Source: Lyophyllum atratum (taxonomy: Eukaryota > Basidiomycota > Agaricomycetes > Agaricales > Lyophyllaceae). Taken from it: a DNA stretch of 64,000 nucleotides. The notes under the pieces were generated by a model that had not been told where the DNA came from, searched no databases, and saw nothing but the letters and a program-made list of their open reading frames with translations. Shown here piece by piece: positions 35,309 through 46,679 of the stretch (its first letter is position 1; each line of letters begins with the position of its first letter). A program made the position numbers and the translations under genes. The stretch spans positions 62,001-126,000 of the forward strand of contig JACGCN010000061.1 of NCBI GenBank assembly GCA_014905825.1. The letters are read 5' to 3'.

Positions 35309-37953
35309 ATGGCGGAGGATCCTATCTTGCCCAAAGCCATCCCGAGAATGCCTTCATCCGTTGAGATCAACCCTGCCGTTCGACGAGTGGCTCGAGGAAT
35401 TTTCAGCATCGTCTACGATTCTTCCCCCTGCAGCCGCATTAATTCGTTTAATCTTCCTTCGCATGATGAGCTGCGATCTTATGGGACGTACATCCAGTCC
35501 ATGTGGCGCTTCATCTGTGAGGTGTGCGACGTAGCTCCCAGCCCCTTTATCTGCTATTCGCTCTTTTCCTTGTGGATCGCTGTCGCTCCTGCCATAGCCC
35601 TCATTCTATGCTACTCCGCTCTTGATATTGTGAGCACCTTTCGGCTATTGTATCAATAATGTCGCTCATATTGATTCAGATCGAAGAGGCAGTGGTCGCT
35701 AGAGACCTCTCCGATGACGGCTTCAGCCAGTTGAAATATTTGATCCTTACTTGGCTGTTGGTCGAAGTCTCTTCTGCAATGTTGCGGCGTTGCTTGTAAG
35801 CTTCGAGTTGTCAACTTCCTAGTCGTGAGATATGGAGACCTCTTCTCTAGGGATGATGTGGCGTTGAAGCTCACGGGACATCTGAAGGCGCACTTTCTTC
35901 CGCAATTAGCGAAAGGTAAGCTCCCTTCTTCGATACAAGTCCAGCCTTGTTCTTATGTACCTCGTAGCGAATCTTAATCTCGATATTGAGTATATCCGGG
36001 GTATAATAGATAATTCACGGTTCATGAAAGGTGCTAATCATCATTCAGATACCAGGCAAGCTATACTCCACGAAGGGTGGTCCAGTTACGACAACGTGAA
36101 TGGATTGGACATCATTCAACACCTCTTCAACCGGGCGCGCGGTATTTTGGCTCTTTCAGTGCAGCTCTTAGCTTTGTTGTCAATTATCTATCGAGACGAA
36201 AGCCATGGCGCGCAGGTTCTCATGTACCTTCTCTTGACGTACTTCACCCTTGCCTTTGTGAAGTACATCGTAGGCACCCAAGGTACATGACGCTACTCCA
36301 TCCGAATTGATCGTACGCTTTAACAGCCCACAGGCTTCCTGTTCTTCACCGACAACGCGGACTATCATCGTCAACTGAGCTTACACACCATGATCTATGG
36401 CACCCGTGACCAGCCGATGTATAGACAAGCCATAGCCAAGGATGGAATAGGAAGGTACCTCGGCGACGGTACGTTATGAAGGGGCCCACCGTGCTTATGC
36501 TCAACCATTCTATAGAATATTGTCGTGTCTCGAATGACCTCGGAATTGTTTCTGAAACTCCGTGGCATTTAGCAACACGCCCCCGAAGCACGAAGCTCTA
36601 CTGGTTGGGAGTCATCCAAAGTTTGGTGATCGATTGCCCTTTGGTCCGTCGCTACCGTCCCCTTTTTACTGCAAAGGAGATTCTCATGCCAGACTATACA
36701 GAGCTTGTTCACATTCATGCTACCCCTCGGATTATCCGTGTCTTCACTCGCCACCATGTCATTCTTCCAGTATGCGACCGCCCTTCTTCGGGAAACCGCT
36801 CGCGCCGTCGAGAATGCTTCACGCAACGGGTCGTTCACGGCCATCATGAGAGATGCGGACCGTCTATATGAGGTTTTGGATAATATCCATAACGCAGGTA
36901 TAAAGCAGGGATACAAATCCTATCCCGTGGAGAAGAGCTCGCCATTAGGGATGAAGCTTTCTTTCCGGTATGCGACTGCTATTCTGCATCCCCGTAACCT
37001 CGCCTGACTGTATTATTCGCAGCAATGTCAGCCTTTGGTACGAAAACCAAATTCTCCCCGCTCTCGACAACATCTCCGTCGATATCGCGCCCGGACAACT
37101 GGTGCTTATTGTCGGTGTCAATGGGAGCGGAAAATCGTCGCTTCTTAACCTCCTACTGCGCTTAGTAGAGCCAACGTCTGGTGAAATCTTCATTGATGGT
37201 GATGCCCTTCGTAGTTATAACACTCAAGTGCTTCGACGCGCAATGACCTTCCTCTCACAAACCGACACAGCCTACCCACTCTCTATCCGCGAGAACCTTC
37301 TGGTAGGCTTTCCATATGGTCAAGTGGATCCACAAAAGCTAGAGAGAGCCGCAGAGGCCGGAGGTTGTCTAGACCTACTGCGTAACCAGGGTGATGCCGT
37401 GATCGACCCACCCAGGATCGTCAGCCAGAGCTTCAACCAGGGCGCGATCGGACCCGAGGCAATGGCTTTCATTCAGCTTCATAACCAGAAGGGTCACGCT
37501 ATTTCGCTTTCGGAGGGTCAGAAACAGCGCATGGTCGCGTGAGTCATGTTTTGTCTTCACGTCAAGCTCTCACTATTAGAGATCTAATCTCCCGAGATCA
37601 CAGCGCACGTATGTTCTACAGAGCGATCAACACTGATTTTAGGCTTTTAGTCGTCGACGAACCTGCGTCGTCCATGGACGCTGCCGCCGAACGTAAACTC
37701 TACAGCGAGTTCCGCAGAGTAAGGAATAACAAGACTACCATCCTCGTCGCCCATCATTTTCAGCCCCTTGCGGAGCAAGCTGACCTTATACTGTGAGCCT
37801 ATAATTTGGGGCCAATTGGCGTGTATTCATCGTGCCCACAGTTGTATGGCCAACGGGAGGATCGTTCAGCGGGGGAGCCACACCGAATTAATCAACGACG
37901 AGAAAGGGGAATATGCTCGGCTCTACAACGCGCAGTCTTCGGGACTTGAATGA
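35309..37953 (+). CDS. ABC transporter, TMD-NBD half type (copy 1)
   Basis: ATG 35309 (MAEDPILPKAIPRMPSSVE) to stop 37951-37953, about ten introns. The N-terminal half has hydrophobic helices (FICYSLFSLWIAVAPAIALI; ILALSVQLLALLSIIY; VLMYLLLTYFTLAFVKYIV). The nucleotide-binding domain has Walker A GVNGSGKSS, Q-loop FLSQTD, signature LSEGQKQR (consensus LSGGQ), Walker B LLVVDEP, D-loop SSMD and H-loop Val-Ala-His-His. All ATPase residues are present, so it should hydrolyse ATP as a homo- or heterodimer. The D-loop lacks the usual SALD wording. It is a paralog of the transporter at 55528-58183: the N-termini share GIF-x-x-x-YD...APxPF and the C-termini share DEKGEYxRLYxAQS. The substrate is unknown; context suggests a lipid or isoprenoid product. 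Confidence 0.8.
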
Positions 37954-39541
37954 TCTCTACCTCCAGGCTTTTATTCGATCTTTGTTTCTCATGACAGGTT
38001 ACTTTCGAAGGGCAAAGAACTCGAGACTACCCCACCCCTTTAATATTCTCTACAAATGACGTTGGTGGCGCTCCTACTGGTTATCAAACTTACTGTCGAT
38101 CCTCTGTAACGCGGTGCCTGCACTGCCCACATGTGCTTCTACTGAATGTTTCACATTTTTGTGTGTACCTGCAGCGTGTATCTGTACCTTCTTATGTATA
38201 AATTAATGATATGTGCATTATATCAATGTATGGTTGCTACCGTGAGGCCTTCTAGCTATCCACTGCAGGCCGAACTCTCGACTGAAGTTACTAGTATGTG
38301 ACGATGTAGGTCCATGTAAGTCCACCCGGCCTCAACCCTTGATCTTATAAGCTTTAGGCAACAATTCCAGGGGTATTGTTTCAGGAACCACGAACGTTGC
38401 TTCCAAGTATGCTTCTGGAAGCTGGGGTTGTGGGTCCAACACAGCTTCGGAGATGCAATGACCACGAGGATAAGGTTCACAGTTATTATTCGTAGTGCAA
38501 GGTAAGAAAGACTGCGATGTACTTGGGGTGGCTTTGAGATGGGTAAACAAGAATTCTGACAAAAGTAGATTTCAATTGGGACATTCGAGGTAACCGTCGT
38601 ATCACTTTTCTCTCCGGGGTTCACGGTAATCTACGCCAGATGCATGGGGTCAGGTAAATGGGGTGGGGATCAACCGCAATATACAGATACTCGTGCCACG
38701 GACAAGGCTGAGGCGTGACAAACCGCTAAGGTTAAAGTAACGTTCTTGCAGCACCCTGGACAGCAGCAGAATTCCACCAAGCGCGGAACCAGCCTGATTT
38801 CATTCCTTCGCGACTTCTCTCCGCACTTTCTTTCCCTGCTTCGGGGAAACATCAGACTCAGGGAGCGTTGTGATGACCTGTTGGGCTTACATTGCTGGAA
38901 GCGCGCGTTATGCAGCCGGCTCTCATGTTCTGACAAGACACCAGTGTATCCTCATTGGCCCCATGGATAGTGTCCTGACTGATCGAGCATCGTCGTCAGA
39001 ACATGGGAAACACTCCTTGGTCAGCGATTTGGGGTTCGTGGTTGATTTTCTCATCGTCTTCGCATGAGATGAGCGGAACTGAACTGGACGACCTAAGGAC
39101 CACGTACCCTTGCAGCTTGATTTGAAATGGTCTGTGACTATGTAAGTACACCCGGGTCGAAAATGCGTCAGGATACCTCCCGAGAATGGCCCCAGCAGCC
39201 ATTGTTCAAAGCGGTTGGGTGGCACAAGGTGATGGGTGGGCGCTTTGACAAAGGGTCGGAACTCGGGTACGCGACCACGTGAGGGATTGATATCGCGCTT
39301 TGACTCTTCGGGGGGCCCTTTAAATCGGGCAGCCTTTGAAGCACGAATTCCTTATCGCTTTGAGCATCCGCGCAACCACTCCAAAGGCCCATATAAGCCT
39401 ATCTGCGGATTCCAGATATTTCTCGACATCTACTCACTGGACCTTCGGCTTTCACCTGCCATCATCACCACGCGCCTCATACCCCTCAAACCTAAACCCA
39501 ATTTACCCCAAGCCTGTATTAAGATCATAGGACTACATACT
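37954..39541. other. Intergenic region with possible gene relic and TATA box
   Basis: Minus-strand frames at 38332-38624 (VNPGEKSDTTVTSNVPIEIYF, then in another frame SEFLFTHLKATPSTSQ) could be a frameshifted remnant, but I recognise no family. A TATA-like CCATATAAGCC near 39389-39399 lies about 150 nt before the next start. Confidence 0.35.
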
Positions 39542-41071
39542 ATGATTAGCGGAAGAATACCCGTTAGAATGGGAGACCCACTGGGCGCTACGATGTCTGT
39601 GACTCCTGATTTGACCCGAGAGATGGTGAGTACACAGTTCCTCGATCATGGACCACAACTGACTTCATTCTTTCATCCTCAGATACGCGCGATCAGCATC
39701 AGCCCATACAATGTTGTCCCTTGGCATCCGTTCTCGTTCAGCTTCCTGACGGGGGAACGTCTGCAAACGAACGAACACTTGATCGAGGACCTGGCAGAGC
39801 TGAGGGAAGGGACGACTATAGTGGAGAAGCCTGAAGACATGTGGTCCAGGTTCATGGCTGATTGCACCGCAGAGTATAACGTTGACACTACGGTGTCGTG
39901 GCCCCCGATGTACTCCCGTACCTTCACGTTCGACCCTTTCGGAGACGATAACGACGCCTCAAACTCTCCAAGGTCGTCCTACCATCCGAATAACGCGAGA
40001 GACGATCGACAGACCAGCGCCGTGCCTCTGTATCTTCCTGTGTTGCAGGGAGGCACGATGTATCCCCAATTACCCTTCAAATTCGACCCCTTCTGGGACG
40101 AGAGCGTATCAGTTTCTCAACAGTCCTGCTATGAATCTGCCGATGCAAGGCGCCAGCACTCCTTCTGCATCGGGACGAACGATATCGCTCCGAAGCCCAT
40201 GGTTTCCAGTAGCCCAAAGAAGTCGCTCTACATGACATTCGATCCATGGGGAGAAGAGAGCAGCATGTCGAGCTCCCCGGACTCCTTCTATGACTTCGAC
40301 GACAGTAGGGTTAAGTGCACGGTCACGGCCCAGGGCAAAATCTGGGCACCCGTTCCTAGGATCCCAATGGAAGCGGCGCTTGCTGCCTTCGATGTTCACG
40401 CCTTCGCTGTGACGCTACCGTCGCCCATGTCTTCCCTTGTCAATCTGCCATCCACGGGCGAGCATGATCATTCCGACGAGAACAAACTCTCGATCTCCAC
40501 CGTCTTTAACGAGAACTCCACCGACACCAAGAGGTTGAATATCAGAGGCGACCAAGACAGATTCATTGTCTTTCAGGAGGATGAGGACGATGTTCCTGCT
40601 GCAGAGCTCGTTCCACGCGAAGCCAACGGAAATTTTGCGCCATGCGGAACGACTACCACGCGGTCGGAGATGCAAGGGAAGGAGCCGTGCGCCGTCTTCC
40701 AAGAAGAGGAGGAAACTCCCGTTGCAGAGCACGTTCCGCGGGATGCGAATGGGAATTTGGTGTTTCGCCAGACGGGGCCTATGGCAGAGCCAGTTGAGAT
40801 CGTGACGGGGATGAAGGACTTGCTAATAATCGGGCGAGGCGAGGCGAAGAATGCGATAACGACCCGCCTTTTCGGTGGAGAATCTAGTCGAAGAGCTGCT
40901 CCGGACACGCCAAGGGTCCCCGCCACCTCTTTGGCTGCGATAACATCGCCTGCCCTCGATATGAACTACGACAATCTCTATGATGCGCTGGTCCCCGCTC
41001 CACTCCAACCATATGCACATCCCAGCCCTCATCAGCTCTCTCTACTCCGAGTTCTCTGCAAAGGATATTGA
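39542..41071 (+). CDS. Unknown acidic protein with FDP-type and FQE-type internal repeats
   Basis: Start ATG 39542 (MISGRIPVRMGDPLGATM) was chosen because it is the first in-frame ATG after the TATA-like box; the frame is open far upstream. An in-frame 57-nt intron (39626-39682, GTGAGT...CCTCAG, phase 0) interrupts an otherwise open frame. The protein (about 490 residues) contains three copies of a motif of the form (T/K)FDP(F/W)(G/W)(D/E)E followed by a Ser-rich tail and SxY: TFDPFGDDNDASNS, KFDPFWDESVSVSQ and TFDPWGEESSMSSS. Later there are two copies of a 20-residue unit: FQEDEDDVPAAELVPREANG and FQEEEETPVAEHVPRDANG. No signal peptide, membrane segment or known domain is visible. The repeats suggest short linear docking motifs. 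Function unknown. Confidence 0.6.
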   Translation: MISGRIPVRMGDPLGATMSVTPDLTREMVSTQFLDHGPQLTSFFHPQIRAISISPYNVVPWHPFSFSFLTGERLQTNEHLIEDLAELREGTTIVEKPEDMWSRFMADCTAEYNVDTTVSWPPMYSRTFTFDPFGDDNDASNSPRSSYHPNNARDDRQTSAVPLYLPVLQGGTMYPQLPFKFDPFWDESVSVSQQSCYESADARRQHSFCIGTNDIAPKPMVSSSPKKSLYMTFDPWGEESSMSSSPDSFYDFDDSRVKCTVTAQGKIWAPVPRIPMEAALAAFDVHAFAVTLPSPMSSLVNLPSTGEHDHSDENKLSISTVFNENSTDTKRLNIRGDQDRFIVFQEDEDDVPAAELVPREANGNFAPCGTTTTRSEMQGKEPCAVFQEEEETPVAEHVPRDANGNLVFRQTGPMAEPVEIVTGMKDLLIIGRGEAKNAITTRLFGGESSRRAAPDTPRVPATSLAAITSPALDMNYDNLYDALVPAPLQPYAHPSPHQLSLLRVLCKGY

Positions 41072-42242
41072 TTACTAAGTGATCGTGCCGCGATATGGAT
41101 CCAGGAGAACTTCATTGCGCAACGGGGCACCTAATTCGGACTTCATTGAACATGGCGACCCAAAAAACGGTTTTGACCGCAGTTGTGATCACAGTGTACT
41201 ACGAGGTCGAAAATCAGATTGGCGGCAGACAACATAAAATGTCCAGAACCCTTACGTTACCCCTAAGGACACTGCATAACTCCCTTAGCGCTCCTGGTTT
41301 GTACTGGATCGATCATGGGGAATCATCAATCAGCTCCGAAGTCTGCAGTCCTTGATCAGCGAGGAGGATATCGAGCTTCAGGCGTGAGCCACGGATCGGT
41401 GATGTCGGGGCGCTTGGAGCAGGTAAGCGGTAGCTTTGTACACAGTTTTGACCTCGTTCGATTGAAGGAAATGCAATGGAAAGTTGGTTGCAGGCGCATG
41501 CCACGTAAAGGTTTTGCGCGATGAATCTCTTCCTCTGTCGTTTGTAACCTGTGCCTGTCGAAAACTTAGGAAATTCGGAATCGGATCAAACCACATTGAG
41601 TCACGTGGACAGGTTAATTGCCAAGGCAGTCGACTCAGACCTGAGACTGGAGTCCGAACTGTTCCCCCTTGACTCTAAGCAACGCGACACAGCACTCGGT
41701 CGTGGCAGCAGGCCCTAATCCTAATCACATCGCGCTTTTTGTGGGCGGTAGCCAACGGTGTACTCAAAGTCATCAGAAGAGAGTCCAGGACAACCGGGAG
41801 GGGCACCGTGACAGGTAGGTACTACCGAGGGTAGCTCCTCCTACCTGCTGGCAGCTGCCAGCGTCGGGGGGTGTTTCGGGTGTTTCTTACATTTCTTCCC
41901 TGAGTATAGGTTGCGTCTTCGACTTGACACCACATGTGTCTGTGCGCAGCTAGAATCATTTGCACCGTCATCATATCCTTTCAAGCTTCTAGCCCCATCA
42001 TATTATCGACTTATGGTATGGACTACTATGGACAGGACTAATGCATTGAGTTTTCCCTGCGTAACCATCTCCAGATCCTTTATCGTTTTAGGTATCCTAG
42101 TTTTTCGTCGAGTGGTCTCGCTAGGAAGGGGACTCAGTCTCGAGTTGAACCTTATTCCAAGATCTTCGAGAACTGCATAAATAGGCTGGTACGGTTCAAG
42201 ATCCTCTATCTGCCAATCCTTCAGCCACTTACCCAGCTCAAC
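41072..42242. other. Intergenic region with palindrome and TATA box
   Basis: A perfect 16-bp palindrome, GCTGGCAGCTGCCAGC, spans 41847-41862. A TATA-like ATAAATAGG near 42177-42185 precedes the next gene by about 60 nt. No gene is supported. Confidence 0.45.
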
Positions 42243-42970
42243 ATGCATTTCTGTAGTGTCTTTATCCTCGCCTCCCTCACATTTTCCGCATTCGCCGTAG
42301 CCACTGTATCTGACATTAACAAACATCTCACCGAACTCTCTTCCCAGGTCAACAACCTCGACAAGATAATCAAAGAGGGCCAAGCGTCGTTTCAACATCT
42401 TACGGTTGTCGGGAAGCTGCGTGAGACGATGGTACAGTGCCAGCTGAACGTAGCCTAACGTATCCACTCATAATTTAATCATCCAGGCACTCCGCACCCA
42501 GGCTGTCAAGCTAACCAGTACATTCGACGAGGCGACGAAGGACGTCAATGTATTTAATCCTCTCACCTGTCCTTGCAGTACCACTGAATCTCGCAATCGC
42601 AGGCCTTGCCCTCAGTGCCAGTCACCGACCAGGAGGGCCGTTCTTTCCTCGCGGCCATAGAGGAGATGGAGACTCCTGTCATCAACGGCTTCACCTTTAT
42701 CGTGACCATGAGAGATGAACCCCTATTAGCTAGAATTCCAGTCGTCCGCCAAATGGCCCGACGGGATCTCGGAAACCTCGACACGAGCAGAAACAACTTT
42801 ATGACCGCTTTGTTGGCATCCGTCCCCGTACGTCACTAGTGATTTTGTTGCGTCGCGAGGTTGACTAATAAGGCGCTATCATTTAGGCGAGCGTTCAACC
42901 TGAGCTTGTCGCCCTGAAGAATAGGTTTGACGCTGGATTTGCTGATATCCTCAAGACCTATGATACGTAA
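42243..42970 (+). CDS. HsbA-like secreted hydrophobic-surface-binding protein (copy 1)
   Basis: ATG 42243 opens a signal peptide (MHFCSVFILASLTFSAFA) followed by TVSDINKHLTELSSQVNNLD. Later exons read ALRTQAVKLTSTFDEATKDV, then ALPSVPVTDQEGRSFLAAIE, VINGFTFIVTMRDEPLLARI and, after GTACGT...TTTAG, ASVQPELVALKNRFDAGF to TAA 42968-42970. This is the helical HsbA fold (Aspergillus HsbA binds hydrophobic surfaces and recruits cutinase). The first donor is ambiguous: GTTGTC after QHLT gives the better match to the paralog, while GTACAG after RETM is the better splice site. The second intron (GTATTT...CGCAG) is clear. Copy 1 lacks the CAP/CSPE-type cysteine context of copy 2, with a Ser-Val-Pro instead. 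Confidence 0.7.
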
Positions 42971-43868
42971 ACGCTCCTTGAATTCAATGGTGGATGCCGG
43001 TCATCCCATCATCCTTGAGTATTGACTTCGGTTGGGATAATTAGCTTGCGTCTGCCATGGGCTAGAAACAAACAATACACCTGCATATTACACTCGAGTT
43101 GTCAGCGTCATCATCTCTTGTAAGAAACGACCATGAGACTCAGACTGCAGGTAAGTATCAAAAGTATGATGGATCGATTGGCATCGTATGTATCTTATCT
43201 TATCGCCTCAAGTCCCCATTTTAAGTTACCGACTCCGACGTGTTGTCGAAGGACTTGTCACTTCGGGTCGGCATTCTTGATCTTGCTCCTTGCGCCTCCA
43301 CTAGGCTTTCACAATGTCTATGAACTCCGCCTGTTCTGTATTTGGACCACCCACGGCCCCCTTCTGAGAAGTCCCGATATCGAGAGACCATGGAACCTTT
43401 CAAGCCATTGCACCACCCAGCCTTGCCATAGCATTATTGCTAACCTGCTAGAGGGTAGCGTTGATTCAACCTTCCTTCGAACGAGCTAGTTAAGTCCCGG
43501 CCCATGAGTAACCGTAGGATTGGGCCTGTCAACGTCGAGAAAAGTGAGTTCAGCCCTCCGTCTTGTGGTTGGAATTAGCATCCCTGATTCCGACGACTCA
43601 GAATCCCATCGCACCTTTTGGCGAACTGCGTGAAGGCACACTAACTCGAAGGCGGCCTTCCATTCCCCTCCATACTCCGCTATGACGGACAACATCTTGG
43701 CTGTCCAGACTAGGTCATATCGGATATCCAACCACTTCGTTCGAACCCTTAATCATTGAATCCCATTCAGACTGTCAACTTACACACCTTCCGCAAAGCC
43801 TTTCTAATATCAATCATCATGGCCCTCAAGACCTTATAATGCACAACGATCTAGTTGGAACTGTAAAC
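42971..43868. other. Intergenic region
   Basis: Nothing supported. A short exon-like start MRLRLQ followed by GTAAGT at 43133 does not lead to a convincing gene. Confidence 0.4.
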
Positions 43869-44951
43869 ATGCTCTTCCAACCGGCGTTGACGTGGCTCCG
43901 AAACCTGGTTGCCGATATAGCTCAGGACTTCCTTCTCACTGTTCTGGCGGCTGGCCCTATTCCCAAGCACGTGGCATTCATTCTAGACGGAAATAGAAGA
44001 TATGCACGAAGCCGGCAAAAAAGGGTTATAGACGGTCACAGTGCGGGCTATCTGGTTTTTCGCTCGGTACGCATATTTCTTTTGTTTTTTGACTTTAAAG
44101 GGGAATATACCTCTGGTAGGCTCGCTGATGTGACGTTGAGAGCAGATGTTTGACGTTTGTCTGCGACTTGGCATCACCTGCGTCTCGGCCTATGTATTCT
44201 CGATCCTCAACTTCGATCGCCCTCAAGAAGAGGTGGACGCGTTAATGACTATGGCAGAGGAGAGACTGACAGAATTAAGCCAGGACGGGTGCGATTAAGT
44301 TGTATATTACTACGTCGAATGTCACCTACACACATTACAGCGGGCTACTCGATCAGTACGGTATCCGCCTGAATATTGTGGGGAGAATGGAACTACTTCC
44401 AGAGTCACTGCAAAAAGTTGCTCGTAGGGCAGAATATATGAGTCGGAATAATACCAGGCAAGTTATCAATTTCTGGAGGTGTTGAGCTAGGCTGACCAAC
44501 CGCTCAGGGCAATACTTAACCTTTGTGTATCATACACATCACGCGATGAAATAACAACAGCCGTTCAAACCTGCGTGCGCAACGCCATCAAGTCGGGCGC
44601 GAACAGAAACTCGTCTGTCTTCCCGTTATGATAAATCTCTATCAGATGTTTTATGATGGTTGACAGAATAATCACGGAAGATGACATCAACAGCCAGCTT
44701 CAAATTTCTCAGGTTGGTAGCCCCCCGGTAGACATCCTCATACGTACGGGCGGTGCTAAGCGCCTCAGTGATTTTCTACTCTGGCAGGGGAGTAGATTTC
44801 ATCATTGCCATACACTCCGCGTTCTTATTTTCCTGCACAGTGCTGCGAGAACACCCAGATTCATCTCCTACGACCTTTTTGGCCTGAGTTTGGGTTCTTC
44901 GATATTATACCTATCATCTTAGACTACCAGATCAAAGTCTGGAAGCGTTGA
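43869..44951 (+). CDS. cis-prenyltransferase (RER2/DHDDS-like), copy 1, probably impaired
   Basis: ATG 43869 (MLFQPALTWLRNLVADIAQD), stop TGA 44949-44951, six exons. The hallmark segment is [20 protein letters not shown]; the DGN Asp that anchors the substrate diphosphate and Mg is present. Exon 2 starts at 44146 (MFDVCLRLGITCVSAYVFSI), followed by [35 protein letters not shown] and ITEDDIN. The C-terminal signature reads [16 protein letters not shown]. The conserved acidic residue after GG (Glu213 in E. coli UppS, a Mg ligand) is Ala here, whereas the second copy has Asp. Splicing is also irregular: the donor after NNTR is GC and the donor after LLWQ reads GGGGAG rather than GT. Family role: adds isopentenyl units in cis to farnesyl diphosphate at the ER for dolichol or other polyprenols. 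The copy is likely inactive or non-catalytic. Confidence 0.75.
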
Positions 44952-45053
44952 AAGAAATCAGTTTTGAATCTTGTAATTTGCCAAATTTCTAAGTAATGAA
45001 TACATATATCTCATTAGAGTAACCCCGAAATCGCTCACAGTTCAAGAATAAAT

Positions 45054-45440
45054 TCAGAGCAAGTTTGTGAACACGGGGGGAGGAGGGATGGAAGCCGTCG
45101 GGTCATCCCTTTTTTGATGTCTTCTGTATAGATACAACAAAGCAAGGGGCAGAATAGGTACTGAAAATGTGGGTCCATTGAAGTTTGGCGGTTGTGGGTT
45201 GATATATGCTATCTTATCTTTAGATCTTATCTCACCCGTGTGGTTGACGTGCCCCAAAGATCCGACTCTTGTCTCCAATTTTCGTTCAAATCGGAAAATG
45301 GCGTGTCTGCCCATTAGCACGGTATGCAGTGGCACTCGGGAACCTTCAGCTCTAAACTTACGCGCGTATAGTTTGAATTGGGATCACGACAATCTGGCCG
45401 CATTTCGGAAGACGATCTCGCTTCCGATGGGAAGCCATTG
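45054..45440 (-). CDS. Small hypothetical protein, two introns
   Basis: From the ATG at 45440 (MASHRKRDRLPKCGQIVVIP) the frame continues through a 55-nt intron (GTAAGT...GGGCAG) into HAIFRFERKLETRVGSLGHV. A probable second intron (GTGAGA...TTTCAG) then leads to VPILPLALLYLYRRHQKRDD and TASIPPPPVFTNLL. Both junctions keep frame, but the ORF is short and no domain is known. It could be coincidence. Confidence 0.3.
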
Positions 45441-45992
45441 AATCTAGTCATTTCCTCCTACTCTTCTTAAGGACGCTAACGAGTGCGACCTAAGGCCTTC
45501 CTTCTTCAGACTATGCACTACGTTCACAGCAATCGCTTTTGGGAAGGCGCGAGTCGACATCCTGAAGGGTTATTGCCAGCGGGTCATTCTTCTCTTCCGC
45601 CTAGCGTGTTTCGCCTTTTTTTGAAAACGCACCACGTTGGTTAAAGCGCACCTGAGGATGAAACCTGGATCGTCATAGGATACGGTCACTACGGGATCTT
45701 GAGGCGTGGAGCCACACCAGCAAAGCTTTAGCGTGTGTAAGATGCGAACTCCCTATCGCTCTATTGATGATCATCGCCTCCAGGTTGTTTTGTGTCTTGG
45801 AAGGCCGGGAAAGGCAGTCTAACCTACATGGGTAAGTAATGTCGACCTGTGATCCGTTCTCACTGCCTTGTCACTCTGCTCGGAAAACGTTAGCTTCCCA
45901 TCCTCTGGAACCCACTTACGAGGCGCATAAAAGAGCTTGCTAAATTCACAAGGCGTCCCCAGCAGAACCTCAAATCGCTTACCCAACTCAAG
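45441..45992. promoter_or_regulatory. Promoter region of HsbA copy 2
   Basis: A TATA-like GCATAAAAGAGC near 45922-45933 lies about 65 nt upstream of the HsbA start. Nothing else is supported. Confidence 0.45.
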
Positions 45993-46679
45993 ATGCGCTT
46001 CTCCAGTCTCCTCTGCCTTGCTTCTCTCGTTATTTCTAGCTTCGCTGCCACCACCGTCGCTGATGTCGAGAACCACGTCGCTGCCATCTCTTCCCAAGTT
46101 GCCACCATCGATACCCTCATCCGACAATATGCTAAATCTGGTGCAAGCATAGCTCAGGGTCTGGTATGGCAGCTACTCCATCCTACAGCAACGCATGCCC
46201 TCTTACTAATATTTTAATGTCTAGGCATTGCGCAACAAAGGCCTTACGCTAATTAAAACCCTTAACGATGCGGCGGCCGATATAAAATGTGATTCTCTCA
46301 AGACAGAAGGCGGTATCAGCGACTCGACTCTGTCCGCTCCGGTCTCTGAAGCCAACGGTCGTCTGATCCTGGATGATTTGAAAAAAATTGAGCCTATCAT
46401 CACCGCGAGCCACGCCTTCGTTGTTGCAAACAAAATTATGACGACACCCGGCATTCGTGCGCTTTTTAAGAGCCATCTCACCAACCTTCATACTAGCACC
46501 ACCGCTTTTGCCAACGCCCTCATGGCCTGCGCCCCTGTAAGTCGTCGTCGTGTCGCTAGCTCTTAGGATGTCCGCTGATTTACGGTGTCACTATTCAGGA
46601 GAACCTTAAGGCGGAGGGGATGGCGGTCAAGAACAGGATCGATGATGCCTTCGCTAAGACTTTCGCTGCCTTTGCGTAA
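45993..46679 (+). CDS. HsbA-like secreted hydrophobic-surface-binding protein (copy 2)
   Basis: Three exons: 45993-46163, 46225-46536 and 46599-46679, with introns GTATGG...CTAG and GTAAGT...TTCAG, all in frame. The signal peptide MRFSSLLCLASLVISSFAAT is followed by the HsbA fold: VADVENHVAAISSQVATIDT, LIKTLNDAAADIKCD, LDDLKKIEPIITASHAF, MTTPGIRALFKSHLTNLH and FANALMACAPENLKAEGMAV. It ends FAKTFAAFA. Two Cys (in DIKCD and MACAPE) fit the family pattern. Known HsbA proteins coat hydrophobic surfaces and help polymer-degrading enzymes; secretion is expected. The copy at 42243 has the same intron plan and is more divergent. Confidence 0.82.

Noticed and set aside
38256..38624. Minus-strand ORF after ABC1 as a gene
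   Set aside because: The coding look switches frame midway without a splice pair, and no family is recognisable; at most a relic.
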